From: Polaribacter atrinae
Lineage (GTDB): Bacteria > Bacteroidota > Bacteroidia > Flavobacteriales > Flavobacteriaceae
NCBI RefSeq assembly: GCF_038023995.1
Contig: NZ_CP150660.1
Span: 2,168,501 to 2,232,500 of the forward strand
DNA length: 64,000 bases
Direction: 5' to 3'
The translations under genes were made by a program, and so were the position numbers. This document shows positions 17,438 through 27,600 of the stretch, piece by piece. Every line of letters starts with the position of its first letter. Position 1 is the first letter of the stretch. The notes under the pieces are model-generated. The model saw nothing but the letters and a program-made list of their open reading frames with translations, did no database searches and had not been told where the DNA came from.

Positions 17438-18790
17438 ATGAAATTAAAAAAACCTAATTTAAGTTTCTGGCAAATCTTTAATATGAATGTAGGATTCTTA
17501 GGAATTCAATTCAGTTTTGGTTTACAACAAACAGCAGTTAATCCTATATTTTCATTCTTAGGGGCTCATCATGAAGATTTACCATTATTAAATCTAGCAG
17601 GTCCTGTTACAGGTTTAATTATTCAACCTATAATCGGAGCTATTTCAGATAAAACATGGTCTCCTCGTTGGGGCAGAAGAAAGCCTTTTTTTCTTATTGG
17701 TGCTTTAATAGGTAGTTTATGTTTATTTGCTTTTCCATATAGTCCATCGTTATGGTTTGCTGTTGGTTTATTATGGATTCTAGATGTTGGAAACAATATG
17801 GCAATGGAGCCTTATCGTGCTTTTGTTGGAGACAAACTACCAAACAAACAATTAAGTTTTGGTTACCAAATGCAAAGTTTATTTGTTGGTGCTGGTATTG
17901 TTTTAGCTAATGCTTCCATTTTCCTTTTTCAAGATTGGTTTGGCGCAGAAGAAACCACAAGTACAGCAGCAACTTCTATACCTCAATGGTTGTATTATTC
18001 CTTTTTTATAGGAGCAATACTATCTATTGCAACAATTCTTTGGTCGGTATTAAAAACTCCAGAAATACCGCCATCAAATAAAGAATTAGAAGAAATTAAA
18101 AAACACAATGCACTACCCTTTTTAGATAGAGTTAAAACACCTTTTACAGAAATTGTACAAGCAATAAAAGACATGCCTAAGTTTATGTGGAAATTATCAG
18201 CCGTTTATTTATTTCAATGGTATGCTCTATTTATTTACTGGCAATTTATTTCTCCAATGTTCGAAGAAAGTATGGGCTTTAACAAGTCTGAAGCTTTAAG
18301 TCAGGCTGCAAAAATGAATACAACATACAACATTTCTACAATTGTTTTTGCTTTAGCTCTTGTTCCTTTAGCCCTAAAATGGGGTGGAAAAAAAGTATAT
18401 GTTTTAAGTTTGTTCTTAACAGGTATTGCTATGCTTAGTATTCCCTACATTCATGATCCTATGCTAGTTATTTTACCTATGATTTTATTTGGTATCGGAT
18501 GGGCAGCAATGATGGGAATTCCATATTCTATGGTTTCTAAAATTGTACCACAAGAAAGACGTGGAGTGTATATGGGAATTTTAAATATGATGATTGTTAT
18601 TCCTATGGGAATACAAACAGTAACATTTGGACCTATTGTAAAAAATATTTTAAATAATAGCGCCGTAAACGCAATACTACTAGGAGGTGTTCTTTTTGTT
18701 ATTGCCGGTGTTTTTGCACTACGTCTTAAAGAACCTAAACCAAATATTGATCATAAAAATACAGCAACCACAACTATTTCTGTTGAATAA
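17438..18790 (+). CDS. GPH/SUT-like MFS disaccharide transporter (probable sucrose)
   Basis: 450-residue, 12-helix inner-membrane transporter of the glycoside-pentoside-hexuronide/sucrose group. It shows SFGLQQTAVNPIFSFLGA, SDKTWSPRWGRRKPF (the RxGRR(R/K)P loop of SUT and SLC45 proteins) and a long central cytoplasmic loop. It lies between two PfkB kinases and upstream of a sucrose-phosphorylase-like gene, which makes intact sucrose the likeliest cargo; maltose-like sugars are possible. Confidence 0.85.
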   Translation: MKLKKPNLSFWQIFNMNVGFLGIQFSFGLQQTAVNPIFSFLGAHHEDLPLLNLAGPVTGLIIQPIIGAISDKTWSPRWGRRKPFFLIGALIGSLCLFAFPYSPSLWFAVGLLWILDVGNNMAMEPYRAFVGDKLPNKQLSFGYQMQSLFVGAGIVLANASIFLFQDWFGAEETTSTAATSIPQWLYYSFFIGAILSIATILWSVLKTPEIPPSNKELEEIKKHNALPFLDRVKTPFTEIVQAIKDMPKFMWKLSAVYLFQWYALFIYWQFISPMFEESMGFNKSEALSQAAKMNTTYNISTIVFALALVPLALKWGGKKVYVLSLFLTGIAMLSIPYIHDPMLVILPMILFGIGWAAMMGIPYSMVSKIVPQERRGVYMGILNMMIVIPMGIQTVTFGPIVKNILNNSAVNAILLGGVLFVIAGVFALRLKEPKPNIDHKNTATTTISVE

Positions 18791-18835
18791 TTCTTGAACT
18801 TCTTAGACTAAAAAGCGCTAATTAAAATTAAAAAA

Positions 18836-19774
18836 TTGAAAAACACAACTAAAAATATAGACATACTATGTGTTGGTGAAGTCCTTATCGATTTCATTGG
18901 CCACCAATCTGGCGTACTTATTAATAATACTAGAGATTACCATAGATATTTAGGTGGGTCACCTACTAATGTTGCTATGAATTCTGCTAGATTAGGATTA
19001 AAATCTGTTATGATATCATCCGTTGGTGATGATGGCTTTGGCGAATACATTTTTAAAAGACTTGCAGAAGAAGGTGTAAATACACACCATATTAAAAAAA
19101 TTGACAAGAAGCCTACAAGTGTCATTTTTGTATCAAAATCAGAGGGAACTCCAGATTTTATTCCCTTTCGTGAAGCAGATTATCACATTACAGAAGAGCA
19201 GATATCTACAGAAATGTTGACTAAAACCAATATATATCACACAACTTGTTTTGCATTAAGTAGAGAACCTGCACAAACTACCATCTTAAAAAAAGCAGAA
19301 GAGGCTTATAATTTAGGCTGTAAATTAAGTATTGATTTAAATTATGCTAAAAAATTATGGAGCAGTCAAGAACAAGCTTTAAGCGTAATAAAAGCCTACT
19401 GTAAGTTTAATCCTTTGATAAAAATTAGTGAAGACGATATGCTTCGCTTATTTGAAAAAGAGTTACCACACCAAGAGATTTTTGATTTTTTTCATAACCT
19501 AGGTGTAGAAACAGTTTGTTTAACATTAGGCAGTAACGGTGTTAAATTGTCACAATCTGGTAAAGAAATTATTCAGTTACCAGCCATTAAAGTAGAACGA
19601 GTAATGGACACTACAGGAGCAGGAGATGCTTTTTGGTCTGGTTTCTTATTTGCTTACATTAAAGAAAAACCAATACAAGACTGTTTACAGGTTGCTTTAA
19701 AATTAGCGGCTTTAAAACTTCAAAACGTTGGCAGACTGCCAGATAACATTAATATTTTATCTAAACTTTTATAG
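18836..19774 (+). CDS. PfkB-family sugar kinase, probable fructokinase (second)
   Basis: 312-residue ribokinase-fold kinase, distinct from the copy at 16476. GGSPTNVAMNSARLG at residues 40-54 and DTTGAGDAF with catalytic base D264. Start codon TTG. It ends 13 bases before the phosphorylase ATG, so the two are surely cotranscribed: fructose freed by phosphorolysis would be its substrate. A 2-keto-3-deoxygluconate kinase or other PfkB specificity cannot be excluded. Confidence 0.82.
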   Translation: MKNTTKNIDILCVGEVLIDFIGHQSGVLINNTRDYHRYLGGSPTNVAMNSARLGLKSVMISSVGDDGFGEYIFKRLAEEGVNTHHIKKIDKKPTSVIFVSKSEGTPDFIPFREADYHITEEQISTEMLTKTNIYHTTCFALSREPAQTTILKKAEEAYNLGCKLSIDLNYAKKLWSSQEQALSVIKAYCKFNPLIKISEDDMLRLFEKELPHQEIFDFFHNLGVETVCLTLGSNGVKLSQSGKEIIQLPAIKVERVMDTTGAGDAFWSGFLFAYIKEKPIQDCLQVALKLAALKLQNVGRLPDNINILSKLL

Positions 19775-19787
19775 TAATTACAATCTT

Positions 19788-21524
19788 ATGCAAAAAGAAA
19801 ACAATATAATTTCTAACGGAGTAATGCTTAATGCTTACCCAGATAGTATTGGACAAAAATTAAGCGACACTATTTCTATGCTTAAAACACCAGAATTTAA
19901 AGATGTTTTTTCTTTGTTTTATGTGTTACCTACCTTTTTTAATAGCGATTTAGATAGAGGGTTTTCTGTTATAGATTATAATTTAAATACAGATTTAGTT
20001 TCTAAAGAAGATTTAAAATCTTTAGAAGAACTAAACATAATGCTAAAATTTGATATTGTTCTAAATCATTTATCTGTAAATTCTCCACAATTTAAAGACA
20101 TATTAGAAAATGGTGAAAAATCAAAATTTAAAGATTTTTTTATCAATTGGAATACTTTTTGGCAAGAAAACGGAACTAAAAACAAAGAAGGCATTGTAAT
20201 ACCAAAAGAAGCGTTTCTTAATAAATTATTTATGAGAAAATCTGGACTTCCAATACTAAAAGTTCCTTTTCCTGACGGCACAGAAAAACCGTATTGGAAC
20301 ACTTTTTACCAAGAAATTAAATACAATAAAATTAATAGCAAAGATTTAGAAAACAGTATTCCCACAAATTCTCAAAAAGCTGAATTAGTTTGTAAACAAG
20401 TTAATTTAGCTATTGAGAATAAAATTAATATTAATGATCTTGACTTAGGAGATTATAATAAATACAAAAAAGAAATAAGCCTTTTAGTAGAAAAAAATAG
20501 ATCCTTTTTGGGGCAAATGGATGTAAATGCCAAATCTGAATTAGTTTGGGATTTTTACGAAGAAACGTTATCTAAAGTAAAAAGTTTTGGCTGTAAAATT
20601 TTACGATTAGATGCTTTTGCCTATTTACATAAAGAAGTTGGACAAACTAATTTTTTTAACAAACCAGGTACTTGGACCTATTTAGACCGCATTAATGAAA
20701 TTGCTAAAAAAAATGATCTTATTCTTTTACCAGAAATTCATGCAGAATATGGTTTAGATTTACATGATGAGGTAGCAAAAGAAGGGTATCAAATCTACGA
20801 CTTTTTCTTACCAGGATTAATGATTCACACCATAGAAACATCTAATGCTAAAGCTCTTTTAACTTGGGCAAAAGAAATTATTAGTAAAGGTTACAAAACT
20901 GTAAACATGTTAGGGTGTCATGACGGAATACCTGTTTTAGATTTAAAAGGAAAAGAAGTTAACGGAAAATACAATAACGGTTTACTAAAAGACGCTGAAA
21001 TAGAATCGATCATGAATACTATTTTAGAACGCGGTGGTAGAGTAAAAAACCTATACGACCCTGCCGGAAATAAAATTTCGTACTACCAAGTTAACGCAAC
21101 CTTTTTTAGTGCATTAGGAGAAAATGAACAAAAACTATTACTAGCAAGAGCCATTCAAATGTTTATGCCAGGCATTCCTCAAGTATGGTATTTAGATATT
21201 TTTGCAGGTAAAAATAATTATGCAGCCGCAGATAAAGGCGGAAGCGGTGGTCACAAAGAAATTAACAGAACAACCTTATCAAATAAAGACATAGAACAAG
21301 GCGTTAAAACAGATATTGTTTTAAACCAACTAAAAATAATGCGACTAAGAAATACTTCTAAAGCATTTAAAGGAACAATAAACATCAATGAAAGTTCTGA
21401 AAATGAATTAAATATAACCTGGTCTACCAAAAAAGATTTTGCTCAACTAAAAGCAAATCTTAAAACATATTCTTTTTCTATTACCTATTCAGAAAACAAT
21501 ACCACAAAAACTTTATCATATTAG
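19788..21524 (+). CDS. GH13 subfamily 18 phosphorylase (sucrose-phosphorylase-like)
   Basis: 578-residue alpha-amylase-fold enzyme. The early AYPDSIG motif (residues 16-22) is typical of GH13_18 phosphorylases; DIVLNH, the nucleophile D275 in RLDAFAY, acid/base E316 in LLPEIHAEYG, and H378-D379 in GCHDG complete the active site. Expected reaction: sucrose plus phosphate to glucose-1-phosphate plus fructose in the cytoplasm (no signal peptide). The open frame extends 20 codons upstream into the kinase gene; ATG 19788 is preferred because the family N-terminus fits it. GH13_18 also holds glucosylglycerate and sucrose-6-phosphate phosphorylases, but the sucrose transporter and fructokinase neighbours favour sucrose. 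Confidence 0.85.
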   Translation: MQKENNIISNGVMLNAYPDSIGQKLSDTISMLKTPEFKDVFSLFYVLPTFFNSDLDRGFSVIDYNLNTDLVSKEDLKSLEELNIMLKFDIVLNHLSVNSPQFKDILENGEKSKFKDFFINWNTFWQENGTKNKEGIVIPKEAFLNKLFMRKSGLPILKVPFPDGTEKPYWNTFYQEIKYNKINSKDLENSIPTNSQKAELVCKQVNLAIENKININDLDLGDYNKYKKEISLLVEKNRSFLGQMDVNAKSELVWDFYEETLSKVKSFGCKILRLDAFAYLHKEVGQTNFFNKPGTWTYLDRINEIAKKNDLILLPEIHAEYGLDLHDEVAKEGYQIYDFFLPGLMIHTIETSNAKALLTWAKEIISKGYKTVNMLGCHDGIPVLDLKGKEVNGKYNNGLLKDAEIESIMNTILERGGRVKNLYDPAGNKISYYQVNATFFSALGENEQKLLLARAIQMFMPGIPQVWYLDIFAGKNNYAAADKGGSGGHKEINRTTLSNKDIEQGVKTDIVLNQLKIMRLRNTSKAFKGTININESSENELNITWSTKKDFAQLKANLKTYSFSITYSENNTTKTLSY

Positions 21525-21601
21525 AATACTAATGAATAAACCTTAAGTTAAAAGGTCCTTTAAAAGATTAGAAAATAAATTTTCTCTTTCACTGAAAATC
21601 A

Positions 21602-21609
21602 TATATTTG
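21602..21609 (+). promoter_or_regulatory. -7 box of maeB
   Basis: TATATTTG lies 28 bases before the maeB ATG. The -33 element is not clear. Confidence 0.45.
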
Positions 21610-21637
21610 TAAGCTTAAACAAGCAAAGACTTATTAT

Positions 21638-23935
21638 ATGAGCGATTCTAGAAAAAGACACGAAGCTTTATTATATCACGCAAAACCAAAACCAGGAAAG
21701 ATAGAGGTAGTTCCTACTAAAAAATATGCCACTCAACACGACTTAGCATTGGCATATTCACCCGGTGTTGCAGAACCTTGCTTAGAAATTGTAAAAGATA
21801 AAAACAATGCATATAAATATACTGCAAAAGGAAACTTAGTAGCAGTAATTTCTAACGGAACTGCAGTTTTAGGCTTAGGAGACATTGGTCCGGAAGCTTC
21901 TAAACCAGTAATGGAAGGAAAAGGATTACTTTTTAAAATATTTGCAGATATCGATGTTTTTGACATTGAAGTTGATGCAACTGATGTAGAACTTTTTATA
22001 CAAACCGTAAAAGCAATTGCTCCTACTTTTGGAGGAATAAACTTAGAAGATATTAAAGCACCAGAAGCTTTTGAAATTGAAAGAAGGTTAAAAGAGGAAT
22101 TAGACATTCCGGTAATGCATGATGACCAACACGGAACAGCAATTATTTCTGCTGCAGCCTTAAAAAATGCCATAGACATTACCAACAAAGATATTAGTAA
22201 AGTAAAAATTGTTGTTAATGGAGCTGGAGCTGCTGCAATTTCTTGCACACTTTTGTATTTAAAATTAGGTGCAAAGAAAGAAAACGTGGTAATGTGCGAC
22301 AGTAAAGGCGTTATTAGAAGCGATAGAGACAACCTTACCTCACAAAAAGCAGAATTTGCAACCGATAGAGATTTGCACACGCTAGATGAAGCCATGCATA
22401 ATGCAGATGTATTTATTGGTTTATCTAAAGGAAACGTGGTTTCTCCTGAGATGCTTTTAACAATGGCAAAAGACCCCATTGTTTTTGCTATGGCAAACCC
22501 AGTTGCAGAAATAGATTACGATGTAGCAGTTGCTACAAGAAAGGATATTATTATGGCTACAGGAAGATCTGATCATCCTAACCAAGTGAATAATGTACTT
22601 GGATTTCCATTTATTTTTAGAGGTGCTTTAGATGTTAGAGCTACCAAAATTAATGAAGAAATGAAAATGGCAGCCGTTCATGCTTTAGCAGATTTAGCTA
22701 AAAAATCGGTGCCAGAGCAAGTAAATATTGTCTATGATGAAGTAAGTTTAGCTTACGGAAGAGAGTATATTATTCCAAAACCATTTGATCCAAGATTAAT
22801 TTATGAAATTCCACCAGCAATTGCAAAAGCTGCAATGGATTCTGGTGTTGCATTAGAACCAATTGAAGATTGGGATAAATATAGAGAAGAGTTAATGGAA
22901 CGTTCTGGTTCTGGAAGTAAAGAAATTAGAATTTTACACAACAGAGCAAAGAGCAATAGAAAACGTATTGTGTTTGCAGAAGCAGACCATATAGATGTTT
23001 TAAAAGCTGCGCAAAGAGTACATGACGAAAAGATTGGTGACCCAATATTATTGGGAAGAAAAGAAGTAATCTTAGCTTTAAAAGCAGAAATTGGTTTTAC
23101 TGCAATTGTACCAATTATTGATCCAAAAATAGACGAAGAAACAGAACGTAGAGAACGTTTTGGAAAGATTTATTGGCAAAATAGACGACGTAAAGGACGT
23201 ACTTTATCTGAAGCAACAAAATTAATGCGAGAACGTAATTATTTTGCTGCAATGATGGTGAACGAAAAAGAAGCAGATGCTTTAATTACAGGATATTCTA
23301 GACCTTACCCAACAGTTTTAAAGCCTATTTTAGAATTGATTGAAAAAGACAAAGGAGTTACTAAAATTGCTGCAACCAACTTAATGTTAACAAAACAAGG
23401 TCCGTTATTTTTAGCAGACACTACAATTAACATAAACCCTACGGCAAAAGAATTGGTGAAAATTACTCAAATGACTGGTAATTTTGTAAAAATGCTTGGA
23501 ATGAAACCAAATATGGCAATGGTCTCTTTTTCTAACTTTGGATCTTCAAACTCTGAAACTTCTAAGAAAATTAGTGAAGCCGTTTCTTATTTACACCGTC
23601 ATTTTCCAGACACTGTTATCGATGGAGAATTGCAAGCAGATTTTGCTTTAAACCCAGAAATGTTGGCAAAAGAATTTCCATTTTCTAAACTAAATGGTAA
23701 AAAAGTAAATGTTTTAATTTTCCCTAATTTAGAATCAGCAAACATTACTTATAAGTTAATGAAACAATTAAACCACGCAGAATCTATTGGTCCTATAATT
23801 TTAGGATTAAGTAAACCTGTACATATTTTACAATTAGGTTCTAGTGTAGATGAAATGGTAAACATGGCTGCATTGGCTGCTGTGGATGCTCAAGAAAAAG
23901 AAAAAAGATCTAAAATTAATAATAATTTAGTGTAA
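21638..23935 (+). CDS. maeB: NADP-dependent malic enzyme fused to phosphotransacetylase-like domain
   Basis: 765-residue MaeB-type enzyme: malate plus NADP to pyruvate, CO2 and NADPH. Malic domain at about 1-430 (YSPGVAEPC, MHDDQHGTA, the NADP fold VVNGAGAAAISC, FAMANPVAEI); C-terminal phosphotransacetylase-like domain at about 430-765 (RIVFAEADHIDVL, ANLMLTKQGP-like segments), which in known MaeB proteins is regulatory and binds acetyl-CoA rather than being catalytic. Length is typical. Own promoter; precedes the ruvA-sprA block. Confidence 0.95.
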   Translation: MSDSRKRHEALLYHAKPKPGKIEVVPTKKYATQHDLALAYSPGVAEPCLEIVKDKNNAYKYTAKGNLVAVISNGTAVLGLGDIGPEASKPVMEGKGLLFKIFADIDVFDIEVDATDVELFIQTVKAIAPTFGGINLEDIKAPEAFEIERRLKEELDIPVMHDDQHGTAIISAAALKNAIDITNKDISKVKIVVNGAGAAAISCTLLYLKLGAKKENVVMCDSKGVIRSDRDNLTSQKAEFATDRDLHTLDEAMHNADVFIGLSKGNVVSPEMLLTMAKDPIVFAMANPVAEIDYDVAVATRKDIIMATGRSDHPNQVNNVLGFPFIFRGALDVRATKINEEMKMAAVHALADLAKKSVPEQVNIVYDEVSLAYGREYIIPKPFDPRLIYEIPPAIAKAAMDSGVALEPIEDWDKYREELMERSGSGSKEIRILHNRAKSNRKRIVFAEADHIDVLKAAQRVHDEKIGDPILLGRKEVILALKAEIGFTAIVPIIDPKIDEETERRERFGKIYWQNRRRKGRTLSEATKLMRERNYFAAMMVNEKEADALITGYSRPYPTVLKPILELIEKDKGVTKIAATNLMLTKQGPLFLADTTININPTAKELVKITQMTGNFVKMLGMKPNMAMVSFSNFGSSNSETSKKISEAVSYLHRHFPDTVIDGELQADFALNPEMLAKEFPFSKLNGKKVNVLIFPNLESANITYKLMKQLNHAESIGPIILGLSKPVHILQLGSSVDEMVNMAALAAVDAQEKEKRSKINNNLV

Positions 23936-23937
23936 GA

Positions 23938-24024
23938 AGAATTTGATGTGAGAGTCAAATTTAAAGAACATACATCATAGGCAATTTCCTTTTATCATTT
24001 AAAGGCTATTTTCTATGATTTATA
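23938..24024 (+). other. Paired hairpins between maeB and ruvA
   Basis: Two stem-loops lie in the 157-base gap: aatttga/tcaaatt just after the maeB stop, and a bulged hairpin atcatag (23974-23980) with ctatgat (24013-24019) enclosing ccttt/aaagg. Neither is followed by a strong T-run, so a terminator is not certain; RNA processing or attenuation is as likely. Confidence 0.35.
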
Positions 24025-24092
24025 AAATATAATTTGCTCTCACAGCAAACCTAAAATAAATTCTTACTTTAGAGGCTTAGAAAAAATACTAT

Positions 24093-24674
24093 ATGATTAC
24101 ACAAGTTAGAGGAAGATTGGTAGAGAAAAACCCAACAGAGGTTGTTGTAGATTGCAATGGAGTTGGTTATTTATTACATATTTCTCTAAATACTTTCTCT
24201 AGTTTACCAGATGATGAATCGGTTGTATTATACACCCATTTATCCATAAGAGAAGACGCTCACACACTTTTTGGATTTATCACAAAAACAGAAAGAGAAG
24301 TTTTTAAATTATTAATTTCAGTTTCTGGTGTAGGACCAAGTATTGCTAGAACCATGTTGTCATCAATGACATCAGAAGAAATACAACACGCTATTGCATC
24401 CGAAAATGTACAACTCATACAATCTGTAAAAGGTATTGGAGCAAAAACAGCACAAAGAGTCATAGTCGATTTAAAGGATAAAATTTTAAAAACCTTTAAT
24501 ATTGATGAAGTTTCTACATTTACAAGCAATACCAATAAAGATGAAGCGTTATCTGCTTTAGAAGTTTTAGGTTTTAATAAAAAACAGTCAGAGAAAGTAA
24601 TCTCTACTATTTTAAAAGAAAATCCAGAAGCTACAGTAGAAAACTTAATAAAACTAGCCTTAAAAAATTTATAA
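24093..24674 (+). CDS. ruvA: Holliday junction branch migration protein RuvA
   Basis: 193-residue RuvA, which binds four-way junctions and loads RuvB. N-terminal OB-fold (MITQVRGRLVEKNPTEVVVDCNG-type start), tandem helix-hairpin-helix motifs LISVSGVGPSIAR and IQSVKGIGAKTAQRVI at about residues 72-125, and a C-terminal three-helix domain (EALSALEVLGFNKKQSEKVI) that contacts RuvB. Length is normal. It lies 5 bases upstream of sprA, a gene order common in Flavobacteriia. Confidence 0.95.
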   Translation: MITQVRGRLVEKNPTEVVVDCNGVGYLLHISLNTFSSLPDDESVVLYTHLSIREDAHTLFGFITKTEREVFKLLISVSGVGPSIARTMLSSMTSEEIQHAIASENVQLIQSVKGIGAKTAQRVIVDLKDKILKTFNIDEVSTFTSNTNKDEALSALEVLGFNKKQSEKVISTILKENPEATVENLIKLALKNL

Positions 24675-24679
24675 TAATT

Positions 24680-27600
24680 TTGAAAAGTTTTTTTAACAAA
24701 ATATTTTTATTTCTTGCTTTTATTTTCATAGCAAATACAGCTCTATATGCACAAACAGATAGAGATACCACTACAGTAAAAAATGACACGCTACAGTTAA
24801 GATATAACTTTAAAAAAGAGCAAACGGGTGGATTGTTTTTAGATTACCTGGCAGAGAAAGAAATTATATTTGATAAAGATTTAAACAGGTATGTAATTGT
24901 AGAAAAAATAGGCGATTATTATACAAAAACACCTATTTATCTCACGCAAAAAGAATACGCAGATTATCGTTTAAGGCGAGATATGACGCAGTATTACAAA
25001 GACAAAGTAAGTGCTACAAACTCTAAGAAAAAAGGATCTAAAGAAGCTCAGAAAGACTTATTACCAACGTATTATGTAAAATCTGATTTATTTAAAACTA
25101 TTTTTGGAGGAAGTGAAATAAAAGTAACACCTACCGGAAGTTTAAATTTAAAATTAGGTTTTATTTATCAGAATACAGAAAACCCACAATTATCTGAAGA
25201 AAACAGAAGTAGTTTTACGTTTGATTTTGATCAACAAATTAACGCAAGTATTCGTGCACAAGTAGGTACACGTTTAGATTTTACAGCAAATTACGACACA
25301 CAATCTACTTTCGATTTTCAGAATTTAGTAAAAATTGGTTACGAGCCAACAGAAGATGATATTTTACAAGGAATAGAAGCTGGTAATATTTCTATGCCCA
25401 TTAAAAACTCATTAATTAATGGGGCTCAAAGTCTCTTTGGGATAAAAACACAGTTAAAATTTGGTAACACCAATATAACCGCTGTTTTCTCACAGCAAAA
25501 CTCAGAAAGTACAACAACAGTTTCAGAAGGTGGTGCTTCTATACAAGAGTTTCAATTAAAGGCTACGGATTACGATAATGACCGTCACTTTTTCTTATCT
25601 CAATATTTTATAGACAACTACGCAAATTCACTTAAAAATTATCCATTAATTAATAGTCAAATTAATATTACAAGAGTAGAAGTTTGGATAACCAACAGAA
25701 ACTCAAGTACAGAAGATTATAGAAGTATTGTGGCTTTAGCAGATATTGGAGAATCTGATACCGATGTTTTGGTAAATCAAACAGGAGAAGTACAACCTAC
25801 AAATCCGCCAACCACAACCGGTGGAAACATACCAACAAACGAATCTAACAATTTATCTGATTTACTAACTACAACTAGCGGAATTAGAAGTATTTCTACC
25901 GTAAATAGTACCTTACAACCTTATAACATGAGCGAGGGTACGGATTATTCTGTATTAGAAAATGCAAGAAAATTAAGCTCTAGCGAATTTACTTTAAACT
26001 CTCAATTAGGTTTTATCTCTTTAAATAGTAGATTAAATGATGGTGAGGTTTTAGCTGTTGCTTATGAATATACAATTGCTGGTGGAGTTTCTGGAAGCAC
26101 AAAAACGTCTTTTAAAGTTGGGGAATTTTCTAATGATGGTATTCAAACTCCACAAACTTTAGCTGTAAAGTTATTACGTAGTGAGATTTTAAAAACAAAA
26201 AGAGATAGAGTTGTTGGTGGTGTTACTATTGAAGAGTCTTTTCCTACCTGGCGTTTAATGATGAAAAACGTGTATGCCTTAGGTACTTATCCATTATCTC
26301 AAGATGGTTTCTATTTCGAAATTCAATATAGAGATGACCAAACAGGTATTTCTTCTAATGTTTTACAAAACTCAAACACAGCAGGGATTCCTAACTTGCC
26401 GTTAATACAAGTTTTTAAATTAGATCAATTAGACCAAAGTCAGTATAGATCTCCAGACGGATATTTTGATTATGTAGAGGGCATTACTGTTAATTCTACA
26501 AACGGATTTATCTTTTTTCCTGAACCAGAACCTTTTGGTAATGATTTGGTACAACAGAATACCAATGATGTTGGTTTAGATGAGACTGTAGACAATAACT
26601 ATTTATTTAAAGAACTCTATTTAAATACAAAAGTAAACGCGCAAAACAACTATCAAAATAAAGATAAATACTATTTAAAAGGATATTTTAAATCAGAAAA
26701 TTCTGGAGGAATACCAATTGGAGCTTTTAATGTACCTAGAGGATCTGTTACAGTAACCGCAGGTGGAAGACAATTAGTAGAAGGGGTAGATTATGTAGTA
26801 GATTACCAAGCAGGACGTGTACAAATTATAGACAGTGGCTTGCAAGCTTCTGGAACACCAATAAGTGTTTCTACAGAAAACAACGCTGTATTTAATCAAC
26901 AACAAAAAACATTTATGGGAGTAGATGTTGAACATAAGTTTTCAGATAAATTTATTATTGGAGCAACCATTTTAAATGTAAATGAAAAGCCTATTACTCC
27001 TAAAGTAAATTTTGGTTCAGACCCAATAAACAACACCATGTTTGGGGCAAATATAGATTACACAACAGAAGTACCTTATTTTACAAAATTAGCTAATAAA
27101 TTACCTTTTGTAGATACAGATGTCCCGTCTAACTTATCGGTTAGAGCAGACATGGCATACTTGCTTCCTGGAACACCAAGCGGAATTGATGTGGCAGGTG
27201 CTGCAACCTCTTATATAGATGATTTTGAAGCTTCTCAAATACCTATTAGTATCTTATCGCCATTAGATTGGCATGAAGCAAGTACTCCAAAATATTTTCC
27301 TGGTTTTAATGGTGATCAAGAAGATTTATCTTACAACTACCAAAGAGGAAAATTAGCTTGGTACAATGTAGATCAAATTTTTTATGGAGCTGGAGATACC
27401 CCTGCAAACATTAATGCTGCAGAACTTTCTAGAGCAGAAACAAGACAGATTAATTATAGAGAATTGTTTCCTAATGTTCAGTTAGACATTACACAGAATT
27501 CTGTAATAAGAACTTTAGATTTAGCCTATTTTCCTTCAGAAAGAGGTTCTTATAATTTAGATACTGGTATTAACGTAAAGGCAGACGGAACTTTCTCTGA

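Noticed and set aside
21733..22479. 248-codon open frame antisense to maeB
   Set aside because: It lies wholly inside a well-supported gene, has a Ser/Ala/Phe-rich shadow composition and no start context or family features.
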